From: Streptomyces flavotricini
Lineage (GTDB): Bacteria > Actinomycetota > Actinomycetes > Streptomycetales > Streptomycetaceae
Assembly: GCF_020639365.1 (NCBI RefSeq)
Contig: NZ_JAINUL010000001.1
Span: 2,119,851 to 2,183,850, forward strand
Direction: 5' to 3'
DNA length: 64,000 bases
The notes under the pieces are model-generated. The model was not told the DNA's origin. It searched no databases and saw nothing but the letters and a program-made list of their open reading frames with translations. Each line of letters starts with the position of its first letter. Position 1 is the first letter of the stretch. This document shows, in pieces, positions 34,207 through 43,456 of this stretch. Both the position numbers and the translations under genes were made by a program.

Positions 34207-35184
34207 ATGCATCGTGTCGCCGTCGTCGTCCAGCCAGGCATCCGCAGCTTCGACCTCGCCGTCATCACCGAGGTCTGGGGTCCCGACCGCAGCCGGCTCG
34301 GCGTCCCCCGCTTCGAGCTGCGCCGGTGCGCCGTCGACCCCGACCCCATCGCGCTGCCCGGCGGGCTCACCCTGGCCCCCGACCGGGGGCTCGACTGGCT
34401 CGCCGAGGCCGATCTCGTCGTCGTACCGGCGCTCGCCGAGCCCTCCGACCCGACACCCGGGCCTGTCCTCGCCGCCCTGCGGGAAGCGCACGCCCGGGGC
34501 GTGCCGGTGGCCGCGCTGTGCGCCGGGGCGTTCATCCTCGCCGAGGCGGGCCTGCTGGAGGGCCGCCGGGCCGTGACGCACTGGTCGCTGGCTCCGCGGC
34601 TGGCCGCGTCCCACCCCCGCGTACGGGTCGAGGACGCTCCGCTGTACGTGGAGGACGCCGGACTGTGGACCTCCGCCGGGGTGGCCTCAGGGATCGACCT
34701 CTGCCTGCACCTCGTCCGCCGGGCCCACGGCGCGGAGGCCGCCGCCGCCATCGCCCGGTCCATGGTGACGGGCCCGTTCCGCACCGGCGACCACGCCCAG
34801 TACCTGGACCGGCCCACCCCGGCGGCGGACCGCACCACCGAGGCCGTGGCGGCCGTACGGGAGCGGGCCCTGCGCCATCTGCACGAGCCGCTGTCCGTGG
34901 CCACCCTGGCCCGCTGGGCCGGGATGTCCCCGCGCTCCTTCGCCCGCCACTTCGTCGCCTCCACCGGCACGACCCCGCACCGCTGGCTCCTGGGCCACCG
35001 CCTGGACGCGGCCCGCAAGCTGCTGGAGCGCACCGACCACCCGGTGCCGGAGGTGGCCCGGCGGGCGGGCTTCGCCAGCGAGGTCACTTTCCGCCAGCAC
35101 TTCACCTCGTACGTCGGCCTCGGCCCCCGCGCGTACCGCGCTGCGGCGGCCGCCACATCGGCAGCCCCGCCCAAATCTCGGTGA
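34207..35184 (+). CDS. GlxA family transcriptional regulator (DJ-1/PfpI domain plus AraC domain)
   Basis: The 325-aa protein starts MHRVAVVVQPGIRSFDLAVITEVWG. Residues 1-~185 form a DJ-1/PfpI amidotransferase-like sensor domain whose nucleophile elbow reads VAALCAGAFILAEAGLLEGRRAVTHW, so the Cys is retained. Residues ~220-315 are an AraC DNA-binding domain (LSVATLARWAGMSPRSFARHFVASTGTTPHRWLLGHRLDAARKLL; VPEVARRAGFASEVTFRQHF). This is the AdpA/GlxA-like architecture common in Streptomyces. It is divergent from the isochorismatase-like gene, its likely target. Confidence 0.92.
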   Translation: MHRVAVVVQPGIRSFDLAVITEVWGPDRSRLGVPRFELRRCAVDPDPIALPGGLTLAPDRGLDWLAEADLVVVPALAEPSDPTPGPVLAALREAHARGVPVAALCAGAFILAEAGLLEGRRAVTHWSLAPRLAASHPRVRVEDAPLYVEDAGLWTSAGVASGIDLCLHLVRRAHGAEAAAAIARSMVTGPFRTGDHAQYLDRPTPAADRTTEAVAAVRERALRHLHEPLSVATLARWAGMSPRSFARHFVASTGTTPHRWLLGHRLDAARKLLERTDHPVPEVARRAGFASEVTFRQHFTSYVGLGPRAYRAAAAATSAAPPKSR

Positions 35185-35202
35185 CAGTGTTAGAAATGGC
35201 TC

Positions 35203-38001
35203 ATGACCGGACGTTTGGGTCGACCCAGGGGATCGCCTGCCCGGCAGCCGACCGGGCGGGACGGGGGCCTGCCCGCGTGGCGCCCCCGGGGTGCCCACAG
35301 TGTCGCCGGTCAGGTCTTCGCGCTCATGGCGTTCATCGTCGTCCTGCTGATCACCGCGGCCGCGCTCGCCCTGGTCTTCCAGGAGCGGTACGGCACCGAG
35401 CGCGACGCGCGCCACCGCTCGCTGGCGGCCGCCGAGGCCTTCGCCCACGCCCCCGGGCTGCCCGCGTCCCTGAGATCACCGAATCCGACGGCCGAGCTGC
35501 AGCCGCTGGCCGAGGCGGCGCGGCGGGCCGCGGGCGTCGACTTCATCGCCGTGATGACCCCCGACGGACTGCGCTACACCGACTCCCGGCCGGACCTGAT
35601 CGGCAAACGGGCCACCGGTGACCTCTCCCGCGCCGTGGCCGGGCAGCCCTTCACCGAGGTGTTCAAGGGTTCGCCGAGCGACGCCGTCCGCGCCGTCGTC
35701 CCCGTAACGGACGCGAGCGGCAAGGTCATCGGGCTGGTCGGCACCGGCATCGAGATCGCCACCGTCTCCGACTCGGTCGCGGGCCAGCTGCCGCTGCTGC
35801 TCGGCGCCGCGGCCGGCGCGCTGCTGCTCGGCACGGGCGGCGCCGCCCTGGTCAGCCGGCGGCTGTCGCGCCAGACCCGGGGCCTGGGCGCGACCGACAT
35901 GGCCCGCATGAACGAGCACCACGAGGCCGTGCTGCACGCGGTGCGCGAGGGCGTCCTGATCATCGGCGCCGACCACCGGCTCCTGCTCGCCAACGACGAG
36001 GCCCGGCGGCTGCTGAACCTGCCGCCCGACGCCGAGCAGCGGCACGTGAGCGAGCTCGGCCTCGATCCGCGGACCACCGCGCTGCTGGTGTCCGGGCGGG
36101 TCGCCACGGACGAGGTGCACCTGGCCGGGGACCGGCTCCTGGCCCTCAACGTGCGCCCGACCAAGCCGTACGGCGGGCACCCGGCCGGCAGTGTCATGAC
36201 CCTGCGCGACACCACCGAGCTCGCCGCGCTCTCCGGCCGCGCCGAGGTGGCCCGGGAACGGCTGCAGCTGCTGTACGACGCGGGGGTGCGGATCGGGACC
36301 ACGCTGGACGTGGTGCGGACGGCCGAGGAGCTGTCGGAGGTGGCCGTGCCCCGGTTCGCCGATTTCGTGACGGTGGAGCTGCTGGAGCCGGTGCTGAAGG
36401 GCGAGGAGCCCTCGCGGGGCGCGGGCGTGTACACGGAGATGCGCCGGGCGGCGATGAGCGGGGTGCGCACCGACCAGCCGTTGCAGCCGGTCGGCGACAT
36501 CATCCGGTTCGTGGTGCCGACGGCGCCGATGGCGGCGGCCCTCGACGCCGGGCACGCGGTGCTCGCCCCCGATCTGCACGCGGCGATGGGCTGGCGGGCC
36601 CAGGACGAGGCCGGCACCCGCCAGGCCCTCGGGTACGGGCTGCACTCGCTGATCTCGGTGCCGCTGCAGGCCCGCGGGGTGGTCCTCGGCATGGCGAACT
36701 TCTGGCGGGCCGCCGACACGCCGGAGGCCTTCGACGAGGAGGACCTGTCGTTCGCGGAGGAGCTGGGGGCGCGGGCGGCGGTCTCCATCGACAACGCCCG
36801 CCGCTACACGCGGGAGCACGCGACGGCCGTGGCCCTGCAGCGGAGCCTGCTGCCCCGGGTGCTGCCGGACCAGACCGCCGTGGACGTGGCCTTCCGGTAC
36901 CTGCCCGCGAAGGCGGGGGTGGGCGGCGACTGGTTCGACGTGATCCCGCTCGCCGGGGCCCGGGTGGCCCTGGTCGTCGGCGACGTCGTCGGGCACGGGG
37001 TGCACGCGGCGGCCACGATGGGCCGGCTGCGGACCGCCGTGCACAACTTCGCCTCCCTGGACATGCCGCCGGACGAACTGCTCGGGCATCTGGACGAGCT
37101 CATCCACCGGATCGACCAGAACGAGTCCGGGGGCGCCGGGGATCCCGCGGAGGGGGCGGGCGAGGCGGCCGGCGTCACCGGCGCCACCTGCCTGTACGCG
37201 GTCTACGACCCGGTGTCCGGGGGCTGCACGATGGCGAGCGCGGGGCACCCCGGTCCGGCCCTGGTCCGGCCGGACGGCTCGGTGGAGTTCCCGCAGCTGC
37301 CCGCCGGGCTGCCGCTCGGGGTGGGCGGCATGCCCTTCGAGGCCGTGGAGCTGCGGCTGCCCGAGTCGAGCCGGCTCGTGCTGTTCACGGACGGGCTGCT
37401 GGAGGACCGCGACCGGGATTTCGACACGGGCCTCACCGTGCTGGCCGAGACGCTCGCCCACCCCGGGCGCAGCCCCGAGCAGGCCTGTGCCGACGTACTG
37501 GCGGCGCTGCTGTTCCCGGCGCCGAGCGACGACATCGCCCTGCTGATCGCCGACACCCGGCGGCTGGAGACGGGCCGGATCGCCGAGTGGGAGGTGCCGG
37601 CCGATCCGGCCGCGGTCTCCCGGGTCCGGGGCGCGGCCTCGGCGCAGCTGGCCGCCTGGGGCCTGGAGGACATCTCGTTCACCGCCGGGCTCATCCTCAG
37701 CGAGCTCATCACCAACGCGATCCGGTACGGGAACGCGCCCATCCGGGTGCGGATGCTGCGCGACCGCAGCCTCATCTGCGAGGTCTCCGACGGCAGCAGC
37801 ACCTCCCCGCACCTGCGGTACGCGGCCACCACCGACGAGGGCGGCCGCGGCCTGTTCCTGGTCGCGCAGTACGCCGAGCGCTGGGGTACCCGGTACACCG
37901 AGCGGGGCAAGGTCATCTGGGCCGAGCTGCCGCTGACCGGCGGGCCGGAGCCGGCGCCGCCCGCACCGGACCTGACGGCGCTGGAGGACCTGGCCTGGTG
38001 A
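35203..38001 (+). CDS. Membrane-bound SpoIIE family phosphatase with sensor, PAS, GAF and kinase-like domains
   Basis: The 932-aa signalling protein has two membrane helices (~35-58 and ~195-217) flanking an extracytoplasmic Cache-type sensor (AGVDFIAVMTPDGLRYTDSRPDLIGK). Then follow a PAS domain (~240-345), a GAF domain (~360-545), a PP2C/SpoIIE phosphatase domain (~560-785, metal sites in VGGDWFDVIPL and DDIALLIA) and a C-terminal HATPase domain of the RsbW/anti-sigma type (ILSELITNAIRYG; DEGGRGLFLVAQYAERWG). It likely controls an anti-anti-sigma factor through opposing kinase and phosphatase activities. The ATG at 35203 lies 18 bp after the regulator gene. Confidence 0.93.
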   Translation: MTGRLGRPRGSPARQPTGRDGGLPAWRPRGAHSVAGQVFALMAFIVVLLITAAALALVFQERYGTERDARHRSLAAAEAFAHAPGLPASLRSPNPTAELQPLAEAARRAAGVDFIAVMTPDGLRYTDSRPDLIGKRATGDLSRAVAGQPFTEVFKGSPSDAVRAVVPVTDASGKVIGLVGTGIEIATVSDSVAGQLPLLLGAAAGALLLGTGGAALVSRRLSRQTRGLGATDMARMNEHHEAVLHAVREGVLIIGADHRLLLANDEARRLLNLPPDAEQRHVSELGLDPRTTALLVSGRVATDEVHLAGDRLLALNVRPTKPYGGHPAGSVMTLRDTTELAALSGRAEVARERLQLLYDAGVRIGTTLDVVRTAEELSEVAVPRFADFVTVELLEPVLKGEEPSRGAGVYTEMRRAAMSGVRTDQPLQPVGDIIRFVVPTAPMAAALDAGHAVLAPDLHAAMGWRAQDEAGTRQALGYGLHSLISVPLQARGVVLGMANFWRAADTPEAFDEEDLSFAEELGARAAVSIDNARRYTREHATAVALQRSLLPRVLPDQTAVDVAFRYLPAKAGVGGDWFDVIPLAGARVALVVGDVVGHGVHAAATMGRLRTAVHNFASLDMPPDELLGHLDELIHRIDQNESGGAGDPAEGAGEAAGVTGATCLYAVYDPVSGGCTMASAGHPGPALVRPDGSVEFPQLPAGLPLGVGGMPFEAVELRLPESSRLVLFTDGLLEDRDRDFDTGLTVLAETLAHPGRSPEQACADVLAALLFPAPSDDIALLIADTRRLETGRIAEWEVPADPAAVSRVRGAASAQLAAWGLEDISFTAGLILSELITNAIRYGNAPIRVRMLRDRSLICEVSDGSSTSPHLRYAATTDEGGRGLFLVAQYAERWGTRYTERGKVIWAELPLTGGPEPAPPAPDLTALEDLAW

Positions 38002-38073
38002 CCGGGGTGCGCCGAGCGCGGGCGTAACGATTCGCCCGGGGCCGCGGCAGCCGCGGCAGGACCCGTCGGCGGC

Positions 38074-40140
38074 TCAGGGGCCGCCCGCTGCCCTCGTACG
38101 GGCCAGCAGGATGGCCACGTCGTCCTGCGGGGCCTCCGGCAGCAGCCGGGCCAGGACGTCCCCGCACAGTCCCTCCAGGGGCTGCCCGGCGTCGCGCAGC
38201 GCCCACCCCAGCTGGGCCATGCCCTGGTCGAGGTCGCGGTCGCGGGACTCGATGAGCCCGTCGGTGTAGAGCACGAGCAGACTCCCGGGCGGCAGGGCGA
38301 CCTCCTCGGTGCGGAACTCCTGCCCGCCCGTGCCCAGCGGGGTGCCGGGCGGGCCGTCGAGGAAGGTGACCTCCCCGCCGGCAGTGGCCACGGCCGGCGG
38401 GGGGTGGCCGGCGCGGGCGATGACGCAGCCGCCCGTGGCCGGGTCGTGGACGGCGTAGACGCAGGTGGCCATCTCGTCCTCGCCCAGGTCGGCGACGGCC
38501 TCGTCGAGCGAGCGCAGCAGCCGGGTCGGGGAGACGCCGTGGCGGGCGAGGGTGCGCACGGCGGTGCGCAGCTGACCCATGACGGCCGCGGCGTGGATGC
38601 CGTGGCCCATGACGTCGCCGATGACGAGGCCGGTGCGGCCGCCGGGCAGCTGGATGACGTCGTACCAGTCGCCGCCGACGTCGTGGTCGCTGGCGGGCAG
38701 GTAGCGGCCGGTCAGTTCCAGGCCGGTGACCTCGGGGAGGGCGCTGTTGCTGAGGCTGCGCTGGAGGGTCAGCGCGGCCCGCCGCTGGTTCGTGTACATG
38801 CGGGCGTTGTCGATGTTGAGCGCCGCGCGCGCGACCACCTCGTCGATCAGTACGCAGTCCTGCTCGTCGAAGGGCTCGCGGTCGTTCATCCGGGTCACGG
38901 TGACCGCTCCGAGCACGGTGCCGCGGGCGAGGAGCGGGATCAGCCGGGCGGAGCCGAGCGTGGCGAGGTACGCGCGCAGCTCGGCGGCGCGCGGGTCGGG
39001 GAGCAGTGCGTGGACGTCGGCCCGGTACAGGTTCATGGGCCGGCCCTCGGCGATGACCCGTTCGTAGACGGAGTCGGCCGGGATCTGGAAGGTCTGGCCG
39101 GGTGCCAGGCGGGCGGTGGGGGCCTCGGGGTCGGGGAACTCGACCGCGATGCGGCGCAGCACGCCCTCGTGGGTGGCCGCCGCGTCGTCGGGGGCGAGGA
39201 CGGTCTCCAGGAGCTGTACGTCGGCCGAGTCGGCCAGCTGGGGTACGAGGACCTGCACGATCTCCCGGGCGGTCTGGCTCAGGTCGAGGGTGGTGCCGAT
39301 GCGGGTGCCCGCCTCGGCGAGGACGGCGAAGCGGCGGCGGGCCCGCTCGGCCTCGCCCTGGGCCCGCTGGCTCTCGGTGATGTCGATGAGGGAGGCGATC
39401 ACGCCGAGCGGGCGGCCGGAGCCGTCGAGCAGGGGGGCGTACGAGCAGGACCAGGTGTGGTCCTGCCCGGGGTCGGCCGGGGTACGGCCGGTGCGGCGCA
39501 CGTCGACGACGGCGGTGCCCCGGACCAGGACCTCGCGCATGGTCGCCTCGAGCGCGGCGGCGTTGACACCGGGTACGACCTCGGTGAGCCGTTTGCCCAC
39601 GTGCGCGGCGGCCGAGACCCCGTTCATCCGGGCCAGGGCGTCGTTGACGCGCAGGAAGCGCAGGTCGGGGCCGAGGGTGGCGAGGCCGATGGGCGACTGG
39701 GTGAACAGGCTCTGGAGGGCGGCGAGCGAGTCCCGCATGCGCAGGACCTCGGAGGTCTCGACGGCGATCAGCATGGCGCCGGTGCGGCCCTGAGGGTCGG
39801 CGGCGGGGACGATCCACATCTCCATCGTGACGCGGTGCCCGTCGCGGTGGCGCACGGGCAGGGTGCCGACGACCGTCTCGCCCGCCTGGACCCGCCGGGT
39901 GAGGTCGTCTGCGAGGGCGTGGTTGGCCTCGGGGACGAGGACGGAGGTGCCGGGCAGGCCGAGGATGTCCTCGGGGCGGTGGCCGAGCAGGTCCTGGGCG
40001 GCGAGCGACCACTCGACGATGATCCCGTCGGCGTCCTCCCGCCACAGCGCGATCGGGAGCAGCTCGCTGAGTACGCCGGCGTACCCGACGGCCGCGGCCG
40101 GCTGGTCCGGGACTTCGCTCGTCGACTGGTATGTGTCCAC
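38074..40140 (-). CDS. Cytosolic SpoIIE family phosphatase with two PAS domains and GAF
   Basis: The 688-aa protein has PAS domains at ~15-135 (LSELLPIALWREDADGIIVEWS) and ~140-270 (SLFTQSPIGLATLGPDLRFLRVNDALARMNGVSA), a GAF domain (~285-450) and a PP2C/SpoIIE domain (~455-688) with metal-binding residues in VGGDWYDVIQL and DDVAILLA. No membrane helix or HATPase domain is present. The phosphatase domain closely resembles that of the convergent gene (both read LQRSL...RYLPA...VGGDW.DVI.L), so they are related members of the same family. It probably dephosphorylates an anti-sigma-factor antagonist in response to redox or a small ligand. Confidence 0.92.
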   Translation of the reverse strand: MDTYQSTSEVPDQPAAAVGYAGVLSELLPIALWREDADGIIVEWSLAAQDLLGHRPEDILGLPGTSVLVPEANHALADDLTRRVQAGETVVGTLPVRHRDGHRVTMEMWIVPAADPQGRTGAMLIAVETSEVLRMRDSLAALQSLFTQSPIGLATLGPDLRFLRVNDALARMNGVSAAAHVGKRLTEVVPGVNAAALEATMREVLVRGTAVVDVRRTGRTPADPGQDHTWSCSYAPLLDGSGRPLGVIASLIDITESQRAQGEAERARRRFAVLAEAGTRIGTTLDLSQTAREIVQVLVPQLADSADVQLLETVLAPDDAAATHEGVLRRIAVEFPDPEAPTARLAPGQTFQIPADSVYERVIAEGRPMNLYRADVHALLPDPRAAELRAYLATLGSARLIPLLARGTVLGAVTVTRMNDREPFDEQDCVLIDEVVARAALNIDNARMYTNQRRAALTLQRSLSNSALPEVTGLELTGRYLPASDHDVGGDWYDVIQLPGGRTGLVIGDVMGHGIHAAAVMGQLRTAVRTLARHGVSPTRLLRSLDEAVADLGEDEMATCVYAVHDPATGGCVIARAGHPPPAVATAGGEVTFLDGPPGTPLGTGGQEFRTEEVALPPGSLLVLYTDGLIESRDRDLDQGMAQLGWALRDAGQPLEGLCGDVLARLLPEAPQDDVAILLARTRAAGGP

Positions 40141-40214
40141 CGCACCGACCTCACCCCGGGGGGTCCGATTCCTACCGATTCACCCTATCCGAGCCCTCGG
40201 CACGGGGCGCTGCG

Positions 40215-43200
40215 TCAGACCGGTGCGGTCCGCTGCCTCGGGTACAGCCAGGGCAGGGCGAACGTGACCCAGAACAGGACCGCGTAGAGGGTGAGGGCGG
40301 CCCACCAGCCGTTGGGTCCGGCTTCCCCCGAAGGGCCGATCTGGATCAGGGCGGCGATCGCTCCCGCGATCAGGGCGGCCCCCGGCAGCAGCCACCACCG
40401 GTCGGTCCCCACGTACAGCACGGCCGCGGCGGCGAGGGCGAAGCAGGCCCCGACGATCAGCGCCGTGACACGGCTCCCGCCGGTGTCCGGGGGGTGCAGC
40501 CCGCGCAGCCGCCACAGGGCGACGGGTGGGCCGGCCAGGGCGAGCGCGCCGAGCGGGAAACGCAGCCAGGCGGGCCGGATCCACTGCCTGACCAGCGCCG
40601 CCAGCGCGACCATCGCGTACAGGCAGACCGGAACGTGGGCGAGCAGGGAGGACCACTGGCCGGCGGAGAAGGCGATGCCCGTCCACATCAGCACGGCCGC
40701 GATCAGCCCCCACAGCGGGGCCACCACCCCGACCAGGGGCGGGAGGTAGACGAGGGGCTTCAGCACGCCGAGGACGCCCTGCACCGCGCGGGCCCGAACC
40801 TTCCCGGTGGGCTGGAGGGCCGGCCAGGCGAGGAGCCCGGTCCGCAGGGCCGCCCGACGCGGATCCCGCGCCCGGAGCAGTTGCCCGACCTCCTCCTCGC
40901 CGATCCCGCCGAAGGAGCCCAGTGCGGCTTCGAACTCGGCCGGCGTGGCCAGGGCGGGCGGGTTCAGCGGGGGGTCCGGGGGCTTGTTGCCGCCCCGGAA
41001 GCCCTTGCGGTGCAGCTCGGCGAGGAACGGCAGCTCCTCGCGGAGGATCTCGTGCTGGCGCACGGCGGTCAGCACGTCCCGTACCCGGTCCCAGGGCTCC
41101 ACGTCCGACCGGGAGGTGACGTCCTGCGCCCAGAGCTCCATGAACGCCGGACCGAGGGCCGGTTTCGCGGCGATCCGCTCACCGAGTGCCGTGAGGTCGG
41201 CGGTGTCGCCGAACGCTTCGCTGAGGCGCTCGTCGGTGGCGACGACCGACACGAGGGAGGCGGCTCCGTCGAGGCGGCCCCAGGTCCAGTCGCTCATCCG
41301 CCAGCGGGCGCTGAGGAACGCGGCGAAGTTGTTGAGCTGGTTGCCGCTGAGCTTGGCCCTGACCATGTCCTTCGGGGAGTCCTGGACCGCCGCCGGCAGC
41401 ACCCTGCGGGTGGCCCAGCTGGTGTTCGCCGCCGAGACGGTGTGGAAGTCGATGTCGGGGGCCTCGGCCAGCGGGTCCGGGCGCAGCGGGCCGAGCAGCA
41501 CCTCGGCGTACGCGAGCGCGCCGGTCATCGGACCGGCGCCGCGGGCCGCCGCGTGGAGCGCTTCGTAGCCGGCGACGTCGGGGACCAGGTCCACGCCGAT
41601 CTCCGCGCCCAGTTCCGCCAGCCGCTCCCACAGGTGCCCGAAGCCCTCCGGTACGGCGTCCGGGGCGGGTCCGGGCGCGGGGGGCTGCGGCAGGGATCCG
41701 CCGGTGACGGCCGTCGCGAGGTTCGCCGCCCAGACCTCCCACTGCGCGGCGGGCGCCCCGGGCGGGAGCGCGGGCGGCATGAGGGCGCCCAGCATCCGGG
41801 TCGCCTCGCGGAAGGGCGCCGTGGCGTCGGTGGGGATCAGCCCCTTGGACAGGGCGGCCCGGTAGCGGTCGAGCAGCAGCCGGTCCCGGGCGGCGGTCAG
41901 CGTGGCGACGGCGGAGCGGCACGCGAAGAGCCGCGTCCGGTATTCCTCCACGCGCTGCCGGTCCGCCGGTCCGCCGTCCGCCCCGCCCGCGCCGGACTCG
42001 TACGCGTCCAGCCAGTCCATGAGCAGGCGTACGGTACGCGCCGGGACGAGCGGCGAGCACCCCGGTCCGGGCAGCGCGCCGGGCCCCACCGCCAGGCCGT
42101 CCGACGCCTCGCGCAACCGGGCGAAGAGGGCCGCCGAGCCACGGCCCGCGCTCTCGTCCAGCGTCTCCAGCGGGCCCGGGCCCGCCGGCAGCGGCAGCGC
42201 GTCCGGGCCGGTCACCTCCGCCGGGTCCTCCAGCAGCCGGACGAGCCGCAGCGCCTCCGCCCCGCCGACCGTGCGGGCGTACGCCTCCCGCCGGGCCGTC
42301 GCCACGTCCTCCAGCTCGGCGAGGGTCAGCGGCAGCACCCCGGTGGCGGCGCGCTTGCGCTGGGCCGCGGCCTCGGCGGCGCGCAGTTCGAGGGCGTCGT
42401 CGCGCAGGGACTCGGAGCCGGTCTTCACGGCCAGGGACTTCGCGGCCATCCGCACCAGCCGGGTCACGCGCCGGCTGCTCCCCGGCTCGGGCGGCGGCGG
42501 GAACGGAGGCACGGGCTGGAGGAAGAGCAGCCAGCGGTCGGCCTTGCGGGCCACCGGGGCCCCGGCGACGGCCCGTACGGCCCAGGCGACGGGGATGTTG
42601 TCCAGCAGCCCGCCGTCCATGAGTTCGGCGCAGCCGTTCAGGTTCTCGTCGGGGTACCCGGTCTCGCTGCTGACCCCGCGCATGTCCACCCGGGGCGGGT
42701 CCTCGACGGGCTGCGCGCCGTTGCCGAGGTACACCCGGGCCGGTTCGAAGGCCCCGGGGAACGAGGAGGAGGTGCGCGCCGCGTAGGCGAGCCGGTTCAG
42801 CGCCGCCTCCCGGGCCGCCCCGGTGACGTCGACGGGGAAGTCCGTCAGGGAGCTGCGGTGGCGGAAGCGGAAGTAGGCGTTCGACCGGCCGACCAGGAGC
42901 GGCCGCCCAAGGGTGGGCCGCACGCGGTCCCGGCGGGGGCGCAGCCGGGTGGCCGTCAGGATCAGCCGGAGCGAGGCGGGGGGCTTCCAGTCCGGCGGGG
43001 CCTCGTCGATGAGCCGGCCCAGCGCGTCGCGCAGCTCCGCGTAGAAGACCTCGTCCCCGCGCATCAGCGAGGCCGGCACGTGGAAGGGCGTCGAGCGGCG
43101 CAGCAGCCCTTCGAGGTCGCCGAGGCGCAGCCACACGTCCCGTACGCCGCGGCCGAAGGGCATCCCGTACACGAGGTGGCAGGCCAGCAGGACGCCGTTG

Positions 43201-43436
43201 AGCCCCCCGGCGCTGGTCCCGACGAGGACATCGATGTCGACGTCCTCGTATCCGCACGTGTCCAGCAGGCCCGCGTACAGGCCCGCTTCGGGGGTCTGTT
43301 CCCGCCCGGCCGCCGCGCGCAGCGCCGCCGTCTCGCAACAGGCCCCGCCCATCCAGACGGCGAGGCTGACCCCGCCGCGCATCGCGAGGGCCAGGCGCAG
43401 TTCGGTACTGCGCCGACCCGGCCGGTCGTCGCTCAT
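40215..43436 (-). CDS. Large patatin-like hydrolase with C-terminal membrane domain
   Basis: The 1073-aa protein opens with a patatin domain: glycine-rich oxyanion loop (LAMRGGVSLAVWMGGA), nucleophile Ser75 in VGTSAGG, and catalytic Asp274 in MDGGLLDN. The middle is a long helical region of the kind found in actinobacterial patatin-like proteins (DUF3376-type). The last ~190 residues contain about six hydrophobic segments (for example LWGLIAAVLMWTGIAFSAG and LYAVLFWVTFALPWLYP). It is probably a membrane-bound lipid acyl hydrolase acting at the inner face. The gene lies 20 bp downstream of the SARP gene in the same direction and may be its co-transcribed target. Confidence 0.88.
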   Translation of the reverse strand: MSDDRPGRRSTELRLALAMRGGVSLAVWMGGACCETAALRAAAGREQTPEAGLYAGLLDTCGYEDVDIDVLVGTSAGGLNGVLLACHLVYGMPFGRGVRDVWLRLGDLEGLLRRSTPFHVPASLMRGDEVFYAELRDALGRLIDEAPPDWKPPASLRLILTATRLRPRRDRVRPTLGRPLLVGRSNAYFRFRHRSSLTDFPVDVTGAAREAALNRLAYAARTSSSFPGAFEPARVYLGNGAQPVEDPPRVDMRGVSSETGYPDENLNGCAELMDGGLLDNIPVAWAVRAVAGAPVARKADRWLLFLQPVPPFPPPPEPGSSRRVTRLVRMAAKSLAVKTGSESLRDDALELRAAEAAAQRKRAATGVLPLTLAELEDVATARREAYARTVGGAEALRLVRLLEDPAEVTGPDALPLPAGPGPLETLDESAGRGSAALFARLREASDGLAVGPGALPGPGCSPLVPARTVRLLMDWLDAYESGAGGADGGPADRQRVEEYRTRLFACRSAVATLTAARDRLLLDRYRAALSKGLIPTDATAPFREATRMLGALMPPALPPGAPAAQWEVWAANLATAVTGGSLPQPPAPGPAPDAVPEGFGHLWERLAELGAEIGVDLVPDVAGYEALHAAARGAGPMTGALAYAEVLLGPLRPDPLAEAPDIDFHTVSAANTSWATRRVLPAAVQDSPKDMVRAKLSGNQLNNFAAFLSARWRMSDWTWGRLDGAASLVSVVATDERLSEAFGDTADLTALGERIAAKPALGPAFMELWAQDVTSRSDVEPWDRVRDVLTAVRQHEILREELPFLAELHRKGFRGGNKPPDPPLNPPALATPAEFEAALGSFGGIGEEEVGQLLRARDPRRAALRTGLLAWPALQPTGKVRARAVQGVLGVLKPLVYLPPLVGVVAPLWGLIAAVLMWTGIAFSAGQWSSLLAHVPVCLYAMVALAALVRQWIRPAWLRFPLGALALAGPPVALWRLRGLHPPDTGGSRVTALIVGACFALAAAAVLYVGTDRWWLLPGAALIAGAIAALIQIGPSGEAGPNGWWAALTLYAVLFWVTFALPWLYPRQRTAPV

Positions 43437-43456
43437 GCCACCAGCTTGACCCCGGA

